This document shows, piece after piece, positions 14,305-21,500 of a stretch of DNA of 47,184 nucleotides (position 1 is its first letter; each line of letters starts with the position of its first letter). The translations under genes were made by a program, and so were the position numbers. The notes under the pieces were generated by a model. The model did no database searches, was not told the DNA's origin, and saw nothing but the letters and a program-made list of their open reading frames with translations. This stretch comes from a virus, in IMG/VR virus record IMGVR_UViG_3300015360_000069, positions 1-47,184 of that record, one strand, 5' to 3'.

Positions 14305-14596
14305 TGCGTTGCCTCTTCTTCCCGTTCTCGTCGCGGACGCGCCATGCCTTGATCTGCATCGGCGCCTGGTGGTTTCTGAGGAAGGCCTCGCACGCGGCCA
14401 GCGTCGTACCGTGAGGCACGGACTGGCCGTTGACGAGCCGCTTGAGTGTCGAGACGCTCACCTCGTGTCCGGCGTGGTAGAGCATGGCCTCGAGGGACTC
14501 GAAGGACAGCGCGTTCTTCTCGCGGAAGATGGCGACCGCCTCAGCGACCTTCTTCGCTCTCGCCTGCCGTTTCTCGGTGAGCGTCGGTTTTGCCAT
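14279..14596 (-). CDS. Putative helix-turn-helix regulator, 105 aa
   Basis: Residues about 28-70 (S-F-E-S-L-E-A-M-L-Y-H-A-G, then E-V-S-V-S-T-L-K-R-L-V-N-G and P-H-G-T-T-L-A-A-C) fit a lambda-repressor-like helix-turn-helix, in which the recognition helix is S-V-S-T-L-K-R-L. The basic tail could add DNA contacts. It is encoded third after the operator-bearing promoter at 15185-15213, so it is a candidate for the protein that binds that operator, though no binding data exist. The start ATG 14596 has a weak ribosome-binding site. Confidence 0.55.
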   Translation of the reverse strand: MAKPTLTEKRQARAKKVAEAVAIFREKNALSFESLEAMLYHAGHEVSVSTLKRLVNGQSVPHGTTLAACEAFLRNHQAPMQIKAWRVRDENGKKRQRNGPVAHGR

Positions 14597-14599
14597 TGG

Positions 14600-14908
14600 T
14601 CAGAGTCGGACGGTGAGGGCCTTCACGATGGCCTTGAAGAGCCGAGCGCGACGCTGCTCGTCGGGTGTGCCGCCGGCCTGGTCAGCGTCGGTGCCGTGAA
14701 TCTCCTTCAGCACCATCGTTTCCCAGCGGTCGCGCGTGTCGGCGTCCATCGACGGGTAGGGCTCGAGCGCGACGTAGTCCTCCTCAGTGACTTGCCCGCC
14801 CTGGTCGAACACATGGGCGGCGGCGTAGCAGACGGCGGCGATGGCGGCGATGTTGTGCTTGGGCATTGGTCCTCTTGCGTGTGGTGGTGGGACTTGGTAG
14901 TCGTTCAT
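14600..14908 (-). CDS. Hypothetical protein, 102 aa (alternative start at 14866)
   Basis: ATG 14908 lies three bases after the acb2 stop. An internal ATG at 14866 has a better AAGAGGA ribosome-binding site and would give 88 residues beginning M-P-K-H-N-I-A-A-I-A-A-V-C-Y-A. The rest is an acidic, helix-rich protein (T-E-E-D-Y-V-A-L-E-P-Y-P-S-M-D). No family was recognised. As the second gene of the promoter-proximal unit it should be expressed early with acb2. Confidence 0.55.
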   Translation of the reverse strand: MNDYQVPPPHARGPMPKHNIAAIAAVCYAAAHVFDQGGQVTEEDYVALEPYPSMDADTRDRWETMVLKEIHGTDADQAGGTPDEQRRARLFKAIVKALTVRL

Positions 14909-14911
14909 GGC

Positions 14912-15136
14912 CTAGACGGCGCCGACGAGCACGATGGCAGCGTTGGCGGTCATCACGGCCTCGCGGACGTGGCGGATCGCGGCCTGCTGGTCCGCGCACT
15001 GCGGCGTGTTCTCGATGATGGCCGCGGCGAGCGCCCTGCCGGCCTCGCGCACGGCGATGAGCTGCGTGTTGGCGAGCCCGCTTGGCGCGTGGTACGTGAA
15101 GACGTCGGCGAGGTTGTTCCTGGTGACTGGTGACAC
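14912..15136 (-). CDS. acb2: Acb2-family anti-CBASS protein (cyclic-nucleotide sponge), 74 aa
   Basis: The protein reads F-T-Y-H-A-P-S-G (13-20), A-V-R-E-A-G-R-A-L-A (28-37), then I-R-H-V-R-E-A-V-M-T-A-N-A-A-I (54-68). This matches the signature I know from Acb2 homologues: F-x-Y-H-x-P, then R-x-x-A, then E-x-V-M-x-A-N-A-A-I. Acb2 proteins bind cyclic di- and trinucleotides that CBASS systems use to trigger host death, and related members also blunt Thoeris. Length and all-helical hairpin design agree. GTG 15136 follows GGGAG with an 8-base spacer. It is the first gene after a strong promoter, fitting an early immune-evasion role. Which nucleotides it binds cannot be read from sequence. Confidence 0.8.
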   Translation of the reverse strand: MSPVTRNNLADVFTYHAPSGLANTQLIAVREAGRALAAAIIENTPQCADQQAAIRHVREAVMTANAAIVLVGAV

Positions 15137-15152
15137 TCGGTTTCTCCCTGGA

Positions 15153-15173
15153 GATGTAGGCCGTACATCGGCC
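15153..15173 (-). promoter_or_regulatory. Overlapping palindromes in the acb2 leader
   Basis: Two nested perfect inverted repeats lie between the promoter and acb2: GATGTA (15153-15158) with TACATC (15164-15169), and GGCCG (15159-15163) with CGGCC (15169-15173). They share sequence, so a transcript could form only one at a time, or a dimeric protein could bind here as a second operator. Function is unproved. Confidence 0.4.
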
Positions 15174-15184
15174 CGCGGGGAGCC

Positions 15185-15213
15185 ACTCTACAGCCAGTGT
15201 CACTTCGTGTCAA
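15185..15213 (-). promoter_or_regulatory. Sigma70 promoter for the acb2 / early leftward unit
   Basis: On the - strand a perfect -35 hexamer TTGACA (15213-15208) is separated by exactly 17 bases from TAGAGT (15190-15185), a four-of-six match to TATAAT. Transcription would begin roughly 48 bases before the acb2 GTG. It lies beyond a terminator-like hairpin that ends the preceding unit, as expected for a new transcription unit. Confidence 0.7.
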
Positions 15214-15222
15214 ATGACACTG
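15195..15222. promoter_or_regulatory. Operator-like nested palindrome covering the -35 box
   Basis: The outer arms are CAGTGTCA (15195-15202) and TGACACTG (15215-15222). A further GTGTCA (15207-15212) pairs with the same TGACAC to make a second palindrome, GTGTCA-AA-TGACAC. The TTGACA -35 box lies within it, so a bound repressor would block the promoter. Two more GTGTCA copies occur in the large intergenic region (46045-46050, 46061-46066). Confidence 0.6.
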
Positions 15223-15231
15223 CGGCACACA

Positions 15232-15276
15232 CACGAAAGGCCCGTCCCCAGGGCGTACCAGGGACGGGCCTTCGTG
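15232..15276 (-). terminator. Terminator hairpin downstream of the gene at 15339
   Basis: Near-perfect arms CACGAAAGGCCCGTCCC and GGGACGGGCCTTCGTG (one extra A in the left arm) form a stem of about 16 bp with a 12-base loop. Read leftward, the stem ends in CCTTT and then CGTGTGTG, a short T-run. It lies between the unit ending at 15339 and the promoter that starts the acb2 unit. Stem sequence GAAGGCCCG recurs in the hairpin at 37683. Confidence 0.7.
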
Positions 15277-15338
15277 TTCGCAGCACCAGGGGGGGGGAGT
15301 GGTCACATGGCGAGCGCAGCCTACCACACCCCTCCGCT

Positions 15339-15563
15339 CTAGGCCTCGGGTGCGGGCTCCGCGGGCGTGTCCTTCTCGGCGGCGATGGCCTCGAGCTGGT
15401 CGGCAATCGCGTCGAACTCCTCCGACAGCTTCAGCTCCTCCCCGGCGTTCAGACCGTCCGGGTTCAGGACGGCCTCCTTCAGTGCGCGGATGCGCGCGGC
15501 GATCCCGTTGGTGGCGGTGTTGATGCGGTCGCGAATCACGTCGAACGTGCTCTTGTCAGTCAT
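15339..15563 (-). CDS. Small acidic helical protein, 74 aa
   Basis: ATG 15563 follows GGGAGAAACC, so earlier in-frame ATG codons were rejected. The chain M-T-D-K-S-T-F-D-V-I-R-D-R-I-N continues into a leucine/glutamate-rich helix (L-S-E-E-F-D-A-I-A-D-Q-L-E) and ends in an acidic E/P/A tail. No family was recognised. It is the last gene before the terminator at 15232. Confidence 0.65.
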   Translation of the reverse strand: MTDKSTFDVIRDRINTATNGIAARIRALKEAVLNPDGLNAGEELKLSEEFDAIADQLEAIAAEKDTPAEPAPEA

Positions 15564-15585
15564 TGTTGGTTTCTCCCGCGGAAGG

Positions 15586-16272
15586 CTACCAGCCATTGCG
15601 GAGGAACTCAATCCAGCCGCGGTGCCGCCAGTGATAGAAGAGGCTCGGGTCGTTGAGGATGCCGCTGTGCCCGATGCCCGGCACCTCGTCGTACCAGTTC
15701 TCGGAGCCGAAGTGGCGCTCGATGCGCACCTGCCCGTCGCCGATGCTGCCCCAGATCGCGGTCGTGTCGTACTCGCCGCGGACGTGCAGCCACTGCCCGA
15801 TGTTCGGTCGCGCCTGCTCGATGATGTCGCGCATGTCGCCCCTGATGGGCGTGCCGACCGTCACGAGCCGGTTGATTTTCAGGCCTCCCAGCGCGCACGC
15901 ATAGAAGACGACCTGCCCGCCGTGACTGTGTGCCACCAGGTTGCGTTCCGGCAGCTCGATGTAGTCGTCGCTCTCCTGCACGGGCCAGAGGTAGTACGAC
16001 AATGCGTAACCGCCAGCCATCCAGTCGCGATGCTTGTCCTTGAGGCCCAGCCAGCGGCGCCAGAAGCGATGGCCGTTCAGGTCGGTTGACCAGGTGAACG
16101 GCCGACGCTCGCTCAGGTGACAGAGGCCCTCGCGGTACATGAAGCGTTCGAACGTGCTTCCTGGTTGCCACCAGAGGCCCGTCTGCTCGCCGTCGTCGCC
16201 GTGCGTGCCTGGTATGGACACGTAGCACGCGCGGACGACGCGCTGCTCGGGCTGCGCGACGTCAGTCCTCAT
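15586..16272 (-). CDS. Alpha/beta-hydrolase (esterase/lipase-like), 228 aa
   Basis: The fold is suggested by I-P-G-T-H-G-D (20-26, oxyanion-type loop), the nucleophile elbow A-H-S-H-G-G with Ser116, a beta strand L-V-T-V-G-T-P (136-142), Asp169, and a late G-I-G-H-S-G with His202. Together these fit a Ser-Asp-His triad in which the classic GXSXG is AHSHG. Phage enzymes of this fold can act as tail-linked esterases or, as LysB, cut envelope esters at lysis. This one lies between lysis-type membrane genes and the early region, so either is possible. ATG 16272 overlaps the upstream stop (ATGA). No signal peptide is visible. Confidence 0.75.
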   Translation of the reverse strand: MRTDVAQPEQRVVRACYVSIPGTHGDDGEQTGLWWQPGSTFERFMYREGLCHLSERRPFTWSTDLNGHRFWRRWLGLKDKHRDWMAGGYALSYYLWPVQESDDYIELPERNLVAHSHGGQVVFYACALGGLKINRLVTVGTPIRGDMRDIIEQARPNIGQWLHVRGEYDTTAIWGSIGDGQVRIERHFGSENWYDEVPGIGHSGILNDPSLFYHWRHRGWIEFLRNGW

Positions 16273-17051
16273 CCTCGGAGGCGACGGTGCACCTTGCAGC
16301 CGAGGTCAAGCTCGTTGTTGGGATCGGCAATCGCGGTGGCGAGCGCGGCGACCACTTCCTCGGCAATCGAGGCGTCGTCGGTGCCGACACCGAACAGTCG
16401 CTTCGTGAGCGTGTCGAAGGCGCCGTTCGGGTCGAGCGTGTTGCGGGAGAGGTCGCCGAGCTGCGACGCGAGCGCGCCGATGCCCGTGAGGATGTTGGCG
16501 TTCTGCATCTCGAGCGCGCCGATACGCGCCTCGAGGCCGGCGATGTCGCGTGGCGGCGGCGGAGGCGGCGGCTGCGGCGGTGGAGGCCCAGGCGGCGGTG
16601 GCGTGGTGCCGGGCCGCGAGCCGCCCTGTGGCGTCGGGTGCACGTAGCAGCCGGCCTCGCGCTTGTCGAGGGTCGCCTGCGTCACGTCGCCGAAGTACGG
16701 GCGCCCGCCCTGGTTGCCCGCGCTGTCGGGTCCGGCGCTGGCGATGACGTCGCGAATCTCGACGCCGGGGAAGCGCCCACTGGTGTCGGGCGCGGACCCA
16801 GACTTGCCTGGTAGCGCGATGATGTCTTCGCTGAGGTCGTGCGGGTTGCCGCGCTTGCCGTTCATGCCGGCAGGGATGCCCAGCTCGCGGAGTCGAGCGC
16901 AGACACGCTGGCAGTAGGCCTCGCGCTGTTGCTTGTCGCCGCGCTGCGGGTTGTGCGCGGCTTGCCAGTCAGACGGGTACTCGTTCTTGATGTCCTCGAG
17001 TACGCCCTCGATGACGTTCCGCCTGTCGTCCCACTGCGATTCGTAGCCCAT
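16269..17051 (-). CDS. Hypothetical protein with polyproline linker, 260 aa
   Basis: ATG 17051 (M-G-Y-E-S-Q-W-D-D-R) was chosen over the in-frame GTG four codons upstream, which lacks a ribosome-binding site. The N-terminal 140 residues carry a tryptophan-rich helical region (D-W-Q-A-A-H-N-P-Q-R-G), then a run of about 18 mostly proline residues near 155-170. A coiled C-terminal region (A-G-L-E-A-R-I-G-A-L-E-M-Q-N) follows. A linker between two domains is typical of virion or lysis accessory proteins. It is coupled to the hydrolase gene and may work with it. Confidence 0.65.
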   Translation of the reverse strand: MGYESQWDDRRNVIEGVLEDIKNEYPSDWQAAHNPQRGDKQQREAYCQRVCARLRELGIPAGMNGKRGNPHDLSEDIIALPGKSGSAPDTSGRFPGVEIRDVIASAGPDSAGNQGGRPYFGDVTQATLDKREAGCYVHPTPQGGSRPGTTPPPPGPPPPQPPPPPPPRDIAGLEARIGALEMQNANILTGIGALASQLGDLSRNTLDPNGAFDTLTKRLFGVGTDDASIAEEVVAALATAIADPNNELDLGCKVHRRLRG

Positions 17052-17072
17052 CGCACCACTCACTTGCAGGAA

Positions 17073-17108
17073 GAGCCGGCTCGGGGAGTCTTTCCTCGAG
17101 GCCGGCTC
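17073..17108 (-). terminator. Hairpin, possible terminator or attenuator
   Basis: Perfect 8-bp arms GAGCCGGC (17073-17080) and GCCGGCTC (17101-17108) enclose a 20-base loop that can extend the stem. It lies in the gap between the genes ending at 17140 and starting at 17051. Leftward, the stem is followed by TTCCTGC, a poor T-run, so it may only slow or stabilise transcripts. Confidence 0.45.
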
Positions 17109-17139
17109 GTTATGGTCGGGATTGTACGCCTGGTTGCGG

Positions 17140-17475
17140 CTACTGCGGGCATCCCCACTTGATGTCGGGGTGTGAGGCCACGACGCCGCGCTTCAGCGGC
17201 TCGGCGTAGATGGTCGCCCAGGCCGGGCACCAGGCCACCGAACACTCGATCGTGACGACCGCGTTATGCACCGTCCACAGAGGCATCGGTGCCACGTCCG
17301 CCAGATTGAGCTCCCAGCGCTCGCCGGGCCCCAACGTCGCCGACCAGGGCCGCGGCTGCTGGCCGATGAAGCGCGTCGTCACCGTCACGGTGATCGGCGT
17401 GCTGCGGTGCGGGTTCGTGCCGGCGAGCCACGTCGTTCTGAAGACGCCCCCTCGCCACTCGCCGGCCTCACCCAA
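17140..17475 (-). CDS. Hypothetical beta-rich protein, about 111 aa, TTG start uncertain
   Basis: The open frame has protein-like beta composition (I-T-V-T-V-T-T-R-F-I-G-Q-Q, W-E-L-N-L-A-D-V-A and A-V-V-T-I-E-C-S-V-A-W-C). No ATG is available except far upstream in shadow. TTG 17475, preceded by AGTAGG, falls six bases after the stop of the exported gene and is the simplest start. Frameshift fusion with the exported gene is an alternative, because the frames overlap for some distance. No family was recognised. Confidence 0.45.
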   Translation of the reverse strand: MGEAGEWRGGVFRTTWLAGTNPHRSTPITVTVTTRFIGQQPRPWSATLGPGERWELNLADVAPMPLWTVHNAVVTIECSVAWCPAWATIYAEPLKRGVVASHPDIKWGCPQ

Positions 17476-17480
17476 CGTGC

Positions 17481-17909
17481 CTACTGCGGGGGTGTACCCC
17501 TGCGGAGATTCGGCGGGGCAGACGGGGTTCCCGCCGGTGAAAAAGGGAGGCTGTTGGAATGCTGCGATACCAGTCCCGACGCTGACTTCGCCCGGACGCT
17601 CAAGAAGAAAGGGATGGCCGGGAGCTGACCGCCCGGCAGCGTCAGTGTGGTGACGTTGCCCACGTCCCAGGTCTTGATGCTGACGTTCGTGCCGCTGGCG
17701 ACCTGGACGACGGTCGCGGCGACAGCGGTGTAGCCGACGATCGCGTCCTCGGGCGCGGTCGTGGTCGGCACGGAGGCGTCCCAATAGACCGTGGTGTTGC
17801 CGGTCGGCGTGAAGACCACCGGCGGCGTGCCTGGTGTGACCTGCGCGCTCGCCGGCAGCGCGAGGGCCAGTAGTAGGCCCAGCGCCAGTACAGATGCTCG
17901 TGTTCTCAT
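17481..17909 (-). CDS. Exported fibronectin-type-III-like protein, 142 aa
   Basis: ATG 17909 follows AAAGGGG and lies in an ATGA overlap. The N-terminus M-R-T-R-A-S-V-L-A-L-G-L-L-L-A-L-A-L is followed by P-A-S-A-Q, a signal-peptidase I site. The mature part has a Fn3-like pattern: strand V-G-Y-T-A-V-A-A, then F-F-L-S-V-R-A-K-S-A-S-G, ending S-A-P-P-N-L-R. Export to the periplasm during infection is inferred. No lipobox cysteine is present, so it is not an outer-membrane spanin. Confidence 0.65.
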   Translation of the reverse strand: MRTRASVLALGLLLALALPASAQVTPGTPPVVFTPTGNTTVYWDASVPTTTAPEDAIVGYTAVAATVVQVASGTNVSIKTWDVGNVTTLTLPGGQLPAIPFFLSVRAKSASGLVSQHSNSLPFSPAGTPSAPPNLRRGTPPQ

Positions 17910-18268
17910 CGTTGACCCCTTTCGAGCCGATCGCGGTAGGCGCGTCGCTCTTCTCCTCGCCGGTCCTCCGCCTCTTTCACCAGGCTCTGAAGCAAGGTGC
18001 GAATCTCGGTGGTGTTGGTGTTGATGCCCCTCAGCTCGTGGTCCTGGTCCTTACTCGCCTGCTCAAGCGCCAGCACGCGCTCGAGCATGGTAGTCGCGTT
18101 CACCTCCATCAGTGACAGGCGCTCCTTGACGGCGAAGAATGCCAGCAAGGCCGCGAGTCCCCACGCGGCAACGTGCGGCCACAGGCGGTCGAAAACCGCG
18201 AAGACGCGGTCGGTGACGCCGAGCCGGTCAACGCTGTCGGGTGCGGGTGAGTCGTTCGCGATGGGCAT
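17906..18268 (-). CDS. Single-pass membrane protein with coiled-coil domain (lysis/spanin-like candidate), 120 aa
   Basis: ATG 18268. A hydrophobic segment around residues 33-51 (V-A-A-W-G-L-A-A-L-L-A-F-F-A-V) follows a short N-terminal part and precedes a long charged helix (M-L-E-R-V-L-A-L-E-Q-A-S-K-D-Q-D and beyond) with heptad spacing. This layout resembles inner-membrane spanins and some phage holin-like proteins. Its overlap with the exported gene and its position beside the second membrane gene support a lysis cassette, though the endolysin lies far away. Confidence 0.55.
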   Translation of the reverse strand: MPIANDSPAPDSVDRLGVTDRVFAVFDRLWPHVAAWGLAALLAFFAVKERLSLMEVNATTMLERVLALEQASKDQDHELRGINTNTTEIRTLLQSLVKEAEDRRGEERRAYRDRLERGQR

Positions 18269-18599
18269 CTTGGAGTCGTCTCATGGCGGCTGGGTCGCGG
18301 CCGACCATGACTTGCAGCGTGTTGTTGATCTCGTGCAGCGAGCGGCGCACTCGCCGTAGGTTAGAAATGACCCAATAGAAGAACGCAGCCAGCGGCACCA
18401 TGATGACGACGAATAACAGCCCGAGTTCGAGGCTATTCAGTGTCATTCCGACCATGCTGCCCCCGACAGCCGGCGGAAGCGCCACTACCATCCAGCCGGC
18501 CTGTTGCAGCTCCATCGCGGGTGCCTTGAGCAGCGCCCAGGGGCTCGCCAGTGCGTCTACCTTGCGGACGACGTCACTGAAGCTCGAGGCGAGATTCAT
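18228..18599 (-). CDS. Membrane protein, holin-like candidate, 123 aa
   Basis: ATG 18599 follows GGAGGAGCG and overlaps the giant-protein stop (ATGA). A strong transmembrane helix lies around residues 58-78 (L-G-L-L-F-V-V-I-M-V-P-L-A-A-F-F), and a weaker hydrophobic stretch around 35-52. The C-terminus is basic (R-R-V-R-R-S-L and R-E-R-L-T-R-T-R-Q-R), as in many holins. The assignment as holin is an inference from topology and position only. Confidence 0.5.
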   Translation of the reverse strand: MNLASSFSDVVRKVDALASPWALLKAPAMELQQAGWMVVALPPAVGGSMVGMTLNSLELGLLFVVIMVPLAAFFYWVISNLRRVRRSLHEINNTLQVMVGRDPAAMRRLQDAHRERLTRTRQR

Positions 18600-21500
18600 C
18601 GCTCCTCCTGCTGGAAGCGCTCATCGAACTCCGCGCGACGACTGAGCGGCACCTGGCGCCGGGCGCGCTCGAGCGGCGAGCGCTTGCGGTCACGGAGGAA
18701 GTCGCTCTGCTGACGCCGGCTGAGGGCGCGCATGGCCTCGCCCGCGGCCTCGTTGTCGTCCTGCGCGATGGCGAGCCCGGCCTTCCGGCGGGCCTGGCGC
18801 GAGTCGATGCCCGACTCCCGGCGCGACTCCTGTGCGAACTCGTACATCTCGCTCTCCTGCTTGCGAGTTTCGGCCCTGTTGGTCGTCTCGATGCCAAAGA
18901 GCGAAAGCAAGTCCTCGTCCTCTGACACCTCGCGGAGTTGCTGGCCTTTCCTGCCGACGATGGGTCGCGCTTCCCCCGACCTGTTCAGGATGGCTGCACC
19001 CTTGTTGATGTACCGCGGGAAGACGCGGTCCTCGGTGCCGCCAATCTCCATGTGCTCTTCGAAGTCGTGGTCCGGGGCGCCGACCGCGTGGTCGATGACG
19101 TCCAGCGCGATGCTCGGGCCCGGCAGTCCGCCCATCCTCGGCCAGAAGAAATTCATCCACTCGACGCCACTGATGGCGCTCGCACCGACGATGCCGGTCG
19201 CCATGCCCAGGAACCGCATCTTGACCTTGGCGTCCGGGTGCGTCGCGACGTCCTCGAGCATCGACGCCCACAGGGTCGGGTACTTCGTGAAGACCTTCAG
19301 CGGGCCCAGGTTGCGGTGGAACGGGTTGGAGCCCAGCTCGCCGGCCACGCCCTGCGTCTGCCCGATGAGGGTCCGCGCGAAGTCCTCGGCCTTCTCCTTG
19401 CTCATGCCGCGCTTGGCGGCGTAGTCCAGCGCGCCGGCCCAGGTCGCCCGCCGGTTGCCCGAGTCCGACCAGGACATCGGCTTCTGGCTCAGGTCGAGGT
19501 ACTTCTCGACCCAGGGGTGGAACAGCTTCTCCTCGTCGTGGCCCATCGGGCGCGCCACGTTGAGGAACTTCAGCTCCTGCCGGCCGGCGGTCGTGTACGC
19601 CTTCACGATGCCCTTGACGGTGCTCTTCACGCCGATCTGCGGGATGTTCATCAGCGCCTGCGTCATGTTGGCGAGGCCCGAGTCGAGGGCCCAGCCGAGC
19701 AGGTTGTGGTAGATGGCGTTGGTCGCGATGGCGTTCGCCTGGCGGATGGTCTTGACGCTGACCTTGCCGCTCGTCGCCTCGCTCACCTGGCGCTCCATCC
19801 ACGTCGGCTTGTTCGACAGCTCGTCATGCAGCGCGTCGATGTACTTCATCCGCCGGTAGTGGCCCTTGTTCGCGCTCTTGCGGGAGTCCACATCGAGCGC
19901 CGTGAGGGCCTCCTCGAGCTTCGCCCGGCGAGCGACGCGGGCCTCGAAGACGGTGTCCGCGCCGTTGTCGATGTTGCGGATGTCCTCCATGATCGGCTCG
20001 ATGTGCTTCCACAGGTCGGGCACGACCTTGTCGGGCGACCAGAACTTCATCGCGAGCCCGGAGATGTCCTTGTCCAGCGACGGTGCGCGGCGGACCTGCG
20101 TCACGGCGTTGTACTCGCCGCGCGACAGGAGCCGGCCCGTTTCCATCGTCTCCTTGAGGGCCTTGGCGAACGTCGGGGCCTTGCCCTTGAGCGCCCTGGC
20201 GAGGCCTGGCAGCTTGCCGGCGCCGTACCCAGCCGCGGCGCCGAGCACCATGTTGTCGAGGAACGACGCTTCGTCCTCCTCCGACGTGGCGGCACCGTAG
20301 AACGCGCCGCCGGCCGTACGGACGGCTGACCACACGGCCGCGGGGTTCTTCTTGTACAGGTTCTCGAGGCCTTCCATGCCGGCGCCGAGGCCCTCGAGCT
20401 TCAGCGAGCCGCTCTCGTCTTCGAACAGCCGCTGGACAATCTTCGTGGCGCGCTCGAGCACGTCGTCGGCGGAGTCCTCGAGGGCGCCTTCCGACCGACC
20501 CAGCGCTACGGCCTTGGGGTCGTTGACGCCTCCACTCGGGGTGTCGCCGAAGAGCCCGCCGGACTGGAAGAGGTCTTCGTCGCCGCTGTCCGGGCGTCCG
20601 ACTCCACCAGCGACATCACCCGCTCCTCCTCCTGGTCCGCTCGGGGGTCGGCCGGTGTAGTCGGCGTCCAGTGCTTCTGCGATGCGGTCGCTGGCTTTGC
20701 CGAAGCTGATGCGTCCTGCTTTGTAGTCATCGAAGGCCTCCTGGATGGCGGTCCTGGTGTACGAGCCCTGCGCGTTGCTGAACTTCGACCACAGCTCCTC
20801 GGCGCGGCCGGCGGCACTCGCCACCTTGCCCGCGGCGTCTCGGTCGATCTTGGTATCGCCGACTGACTCGAGGGTGTCGGCCGCGGAGCCGGCCTTGCCG
20901 AACAGGCGGCGGTTCGTGCGGAACGACGAGATGACGCGCTCCTTGAACGCGACCAGCTCCTTGAACGTGTCATCGACGGTGGTGTTGCCGAACATGTCCG
21001 TCTGCACGCCACCACTTCGCAGCTCCGCGGCCTGCGCGAGCAGGGCCTCGGCCTCGGTGTTCGTGCGCGGCTTGTGGCGATCGAGCTGCTGAATCAGCCC
21101 CTCTTGCAGCTCGGGCCGATACGCGCTGACCATGCGGACAAAGCGCGGGTCGAGGTCACTGTCGATGTAGTAGTCGAAGGCCTTGTCGGAGAGCTTCGCG
21201 ATGTCGCGACCCTGCTTGAACTTCTCCCCGGCGTCCTTCTCGATGCGGCCGATGCGGCGCTGCTCGGACGGCGTCAGCTCGCCCTCGCGGAGCACGCGAG
21301 CGATGTCGCGCGGGTCCGCGGTGTTGTGCATCATGTTGGCGAGCGCACCCTGGCGTCGGGCCCGCTCCACCGTCACGCCCTCCGACTCGTTGAGCACCCG
21401 CGCGTTGAGGTCGGGCACGTCCTTGCCCGCGGCCTTCAGGTCTTGCGCGAGGCCGACGCGCTGATGGCCGTCCACGACGTACACCGAGCCATCGAGACGA

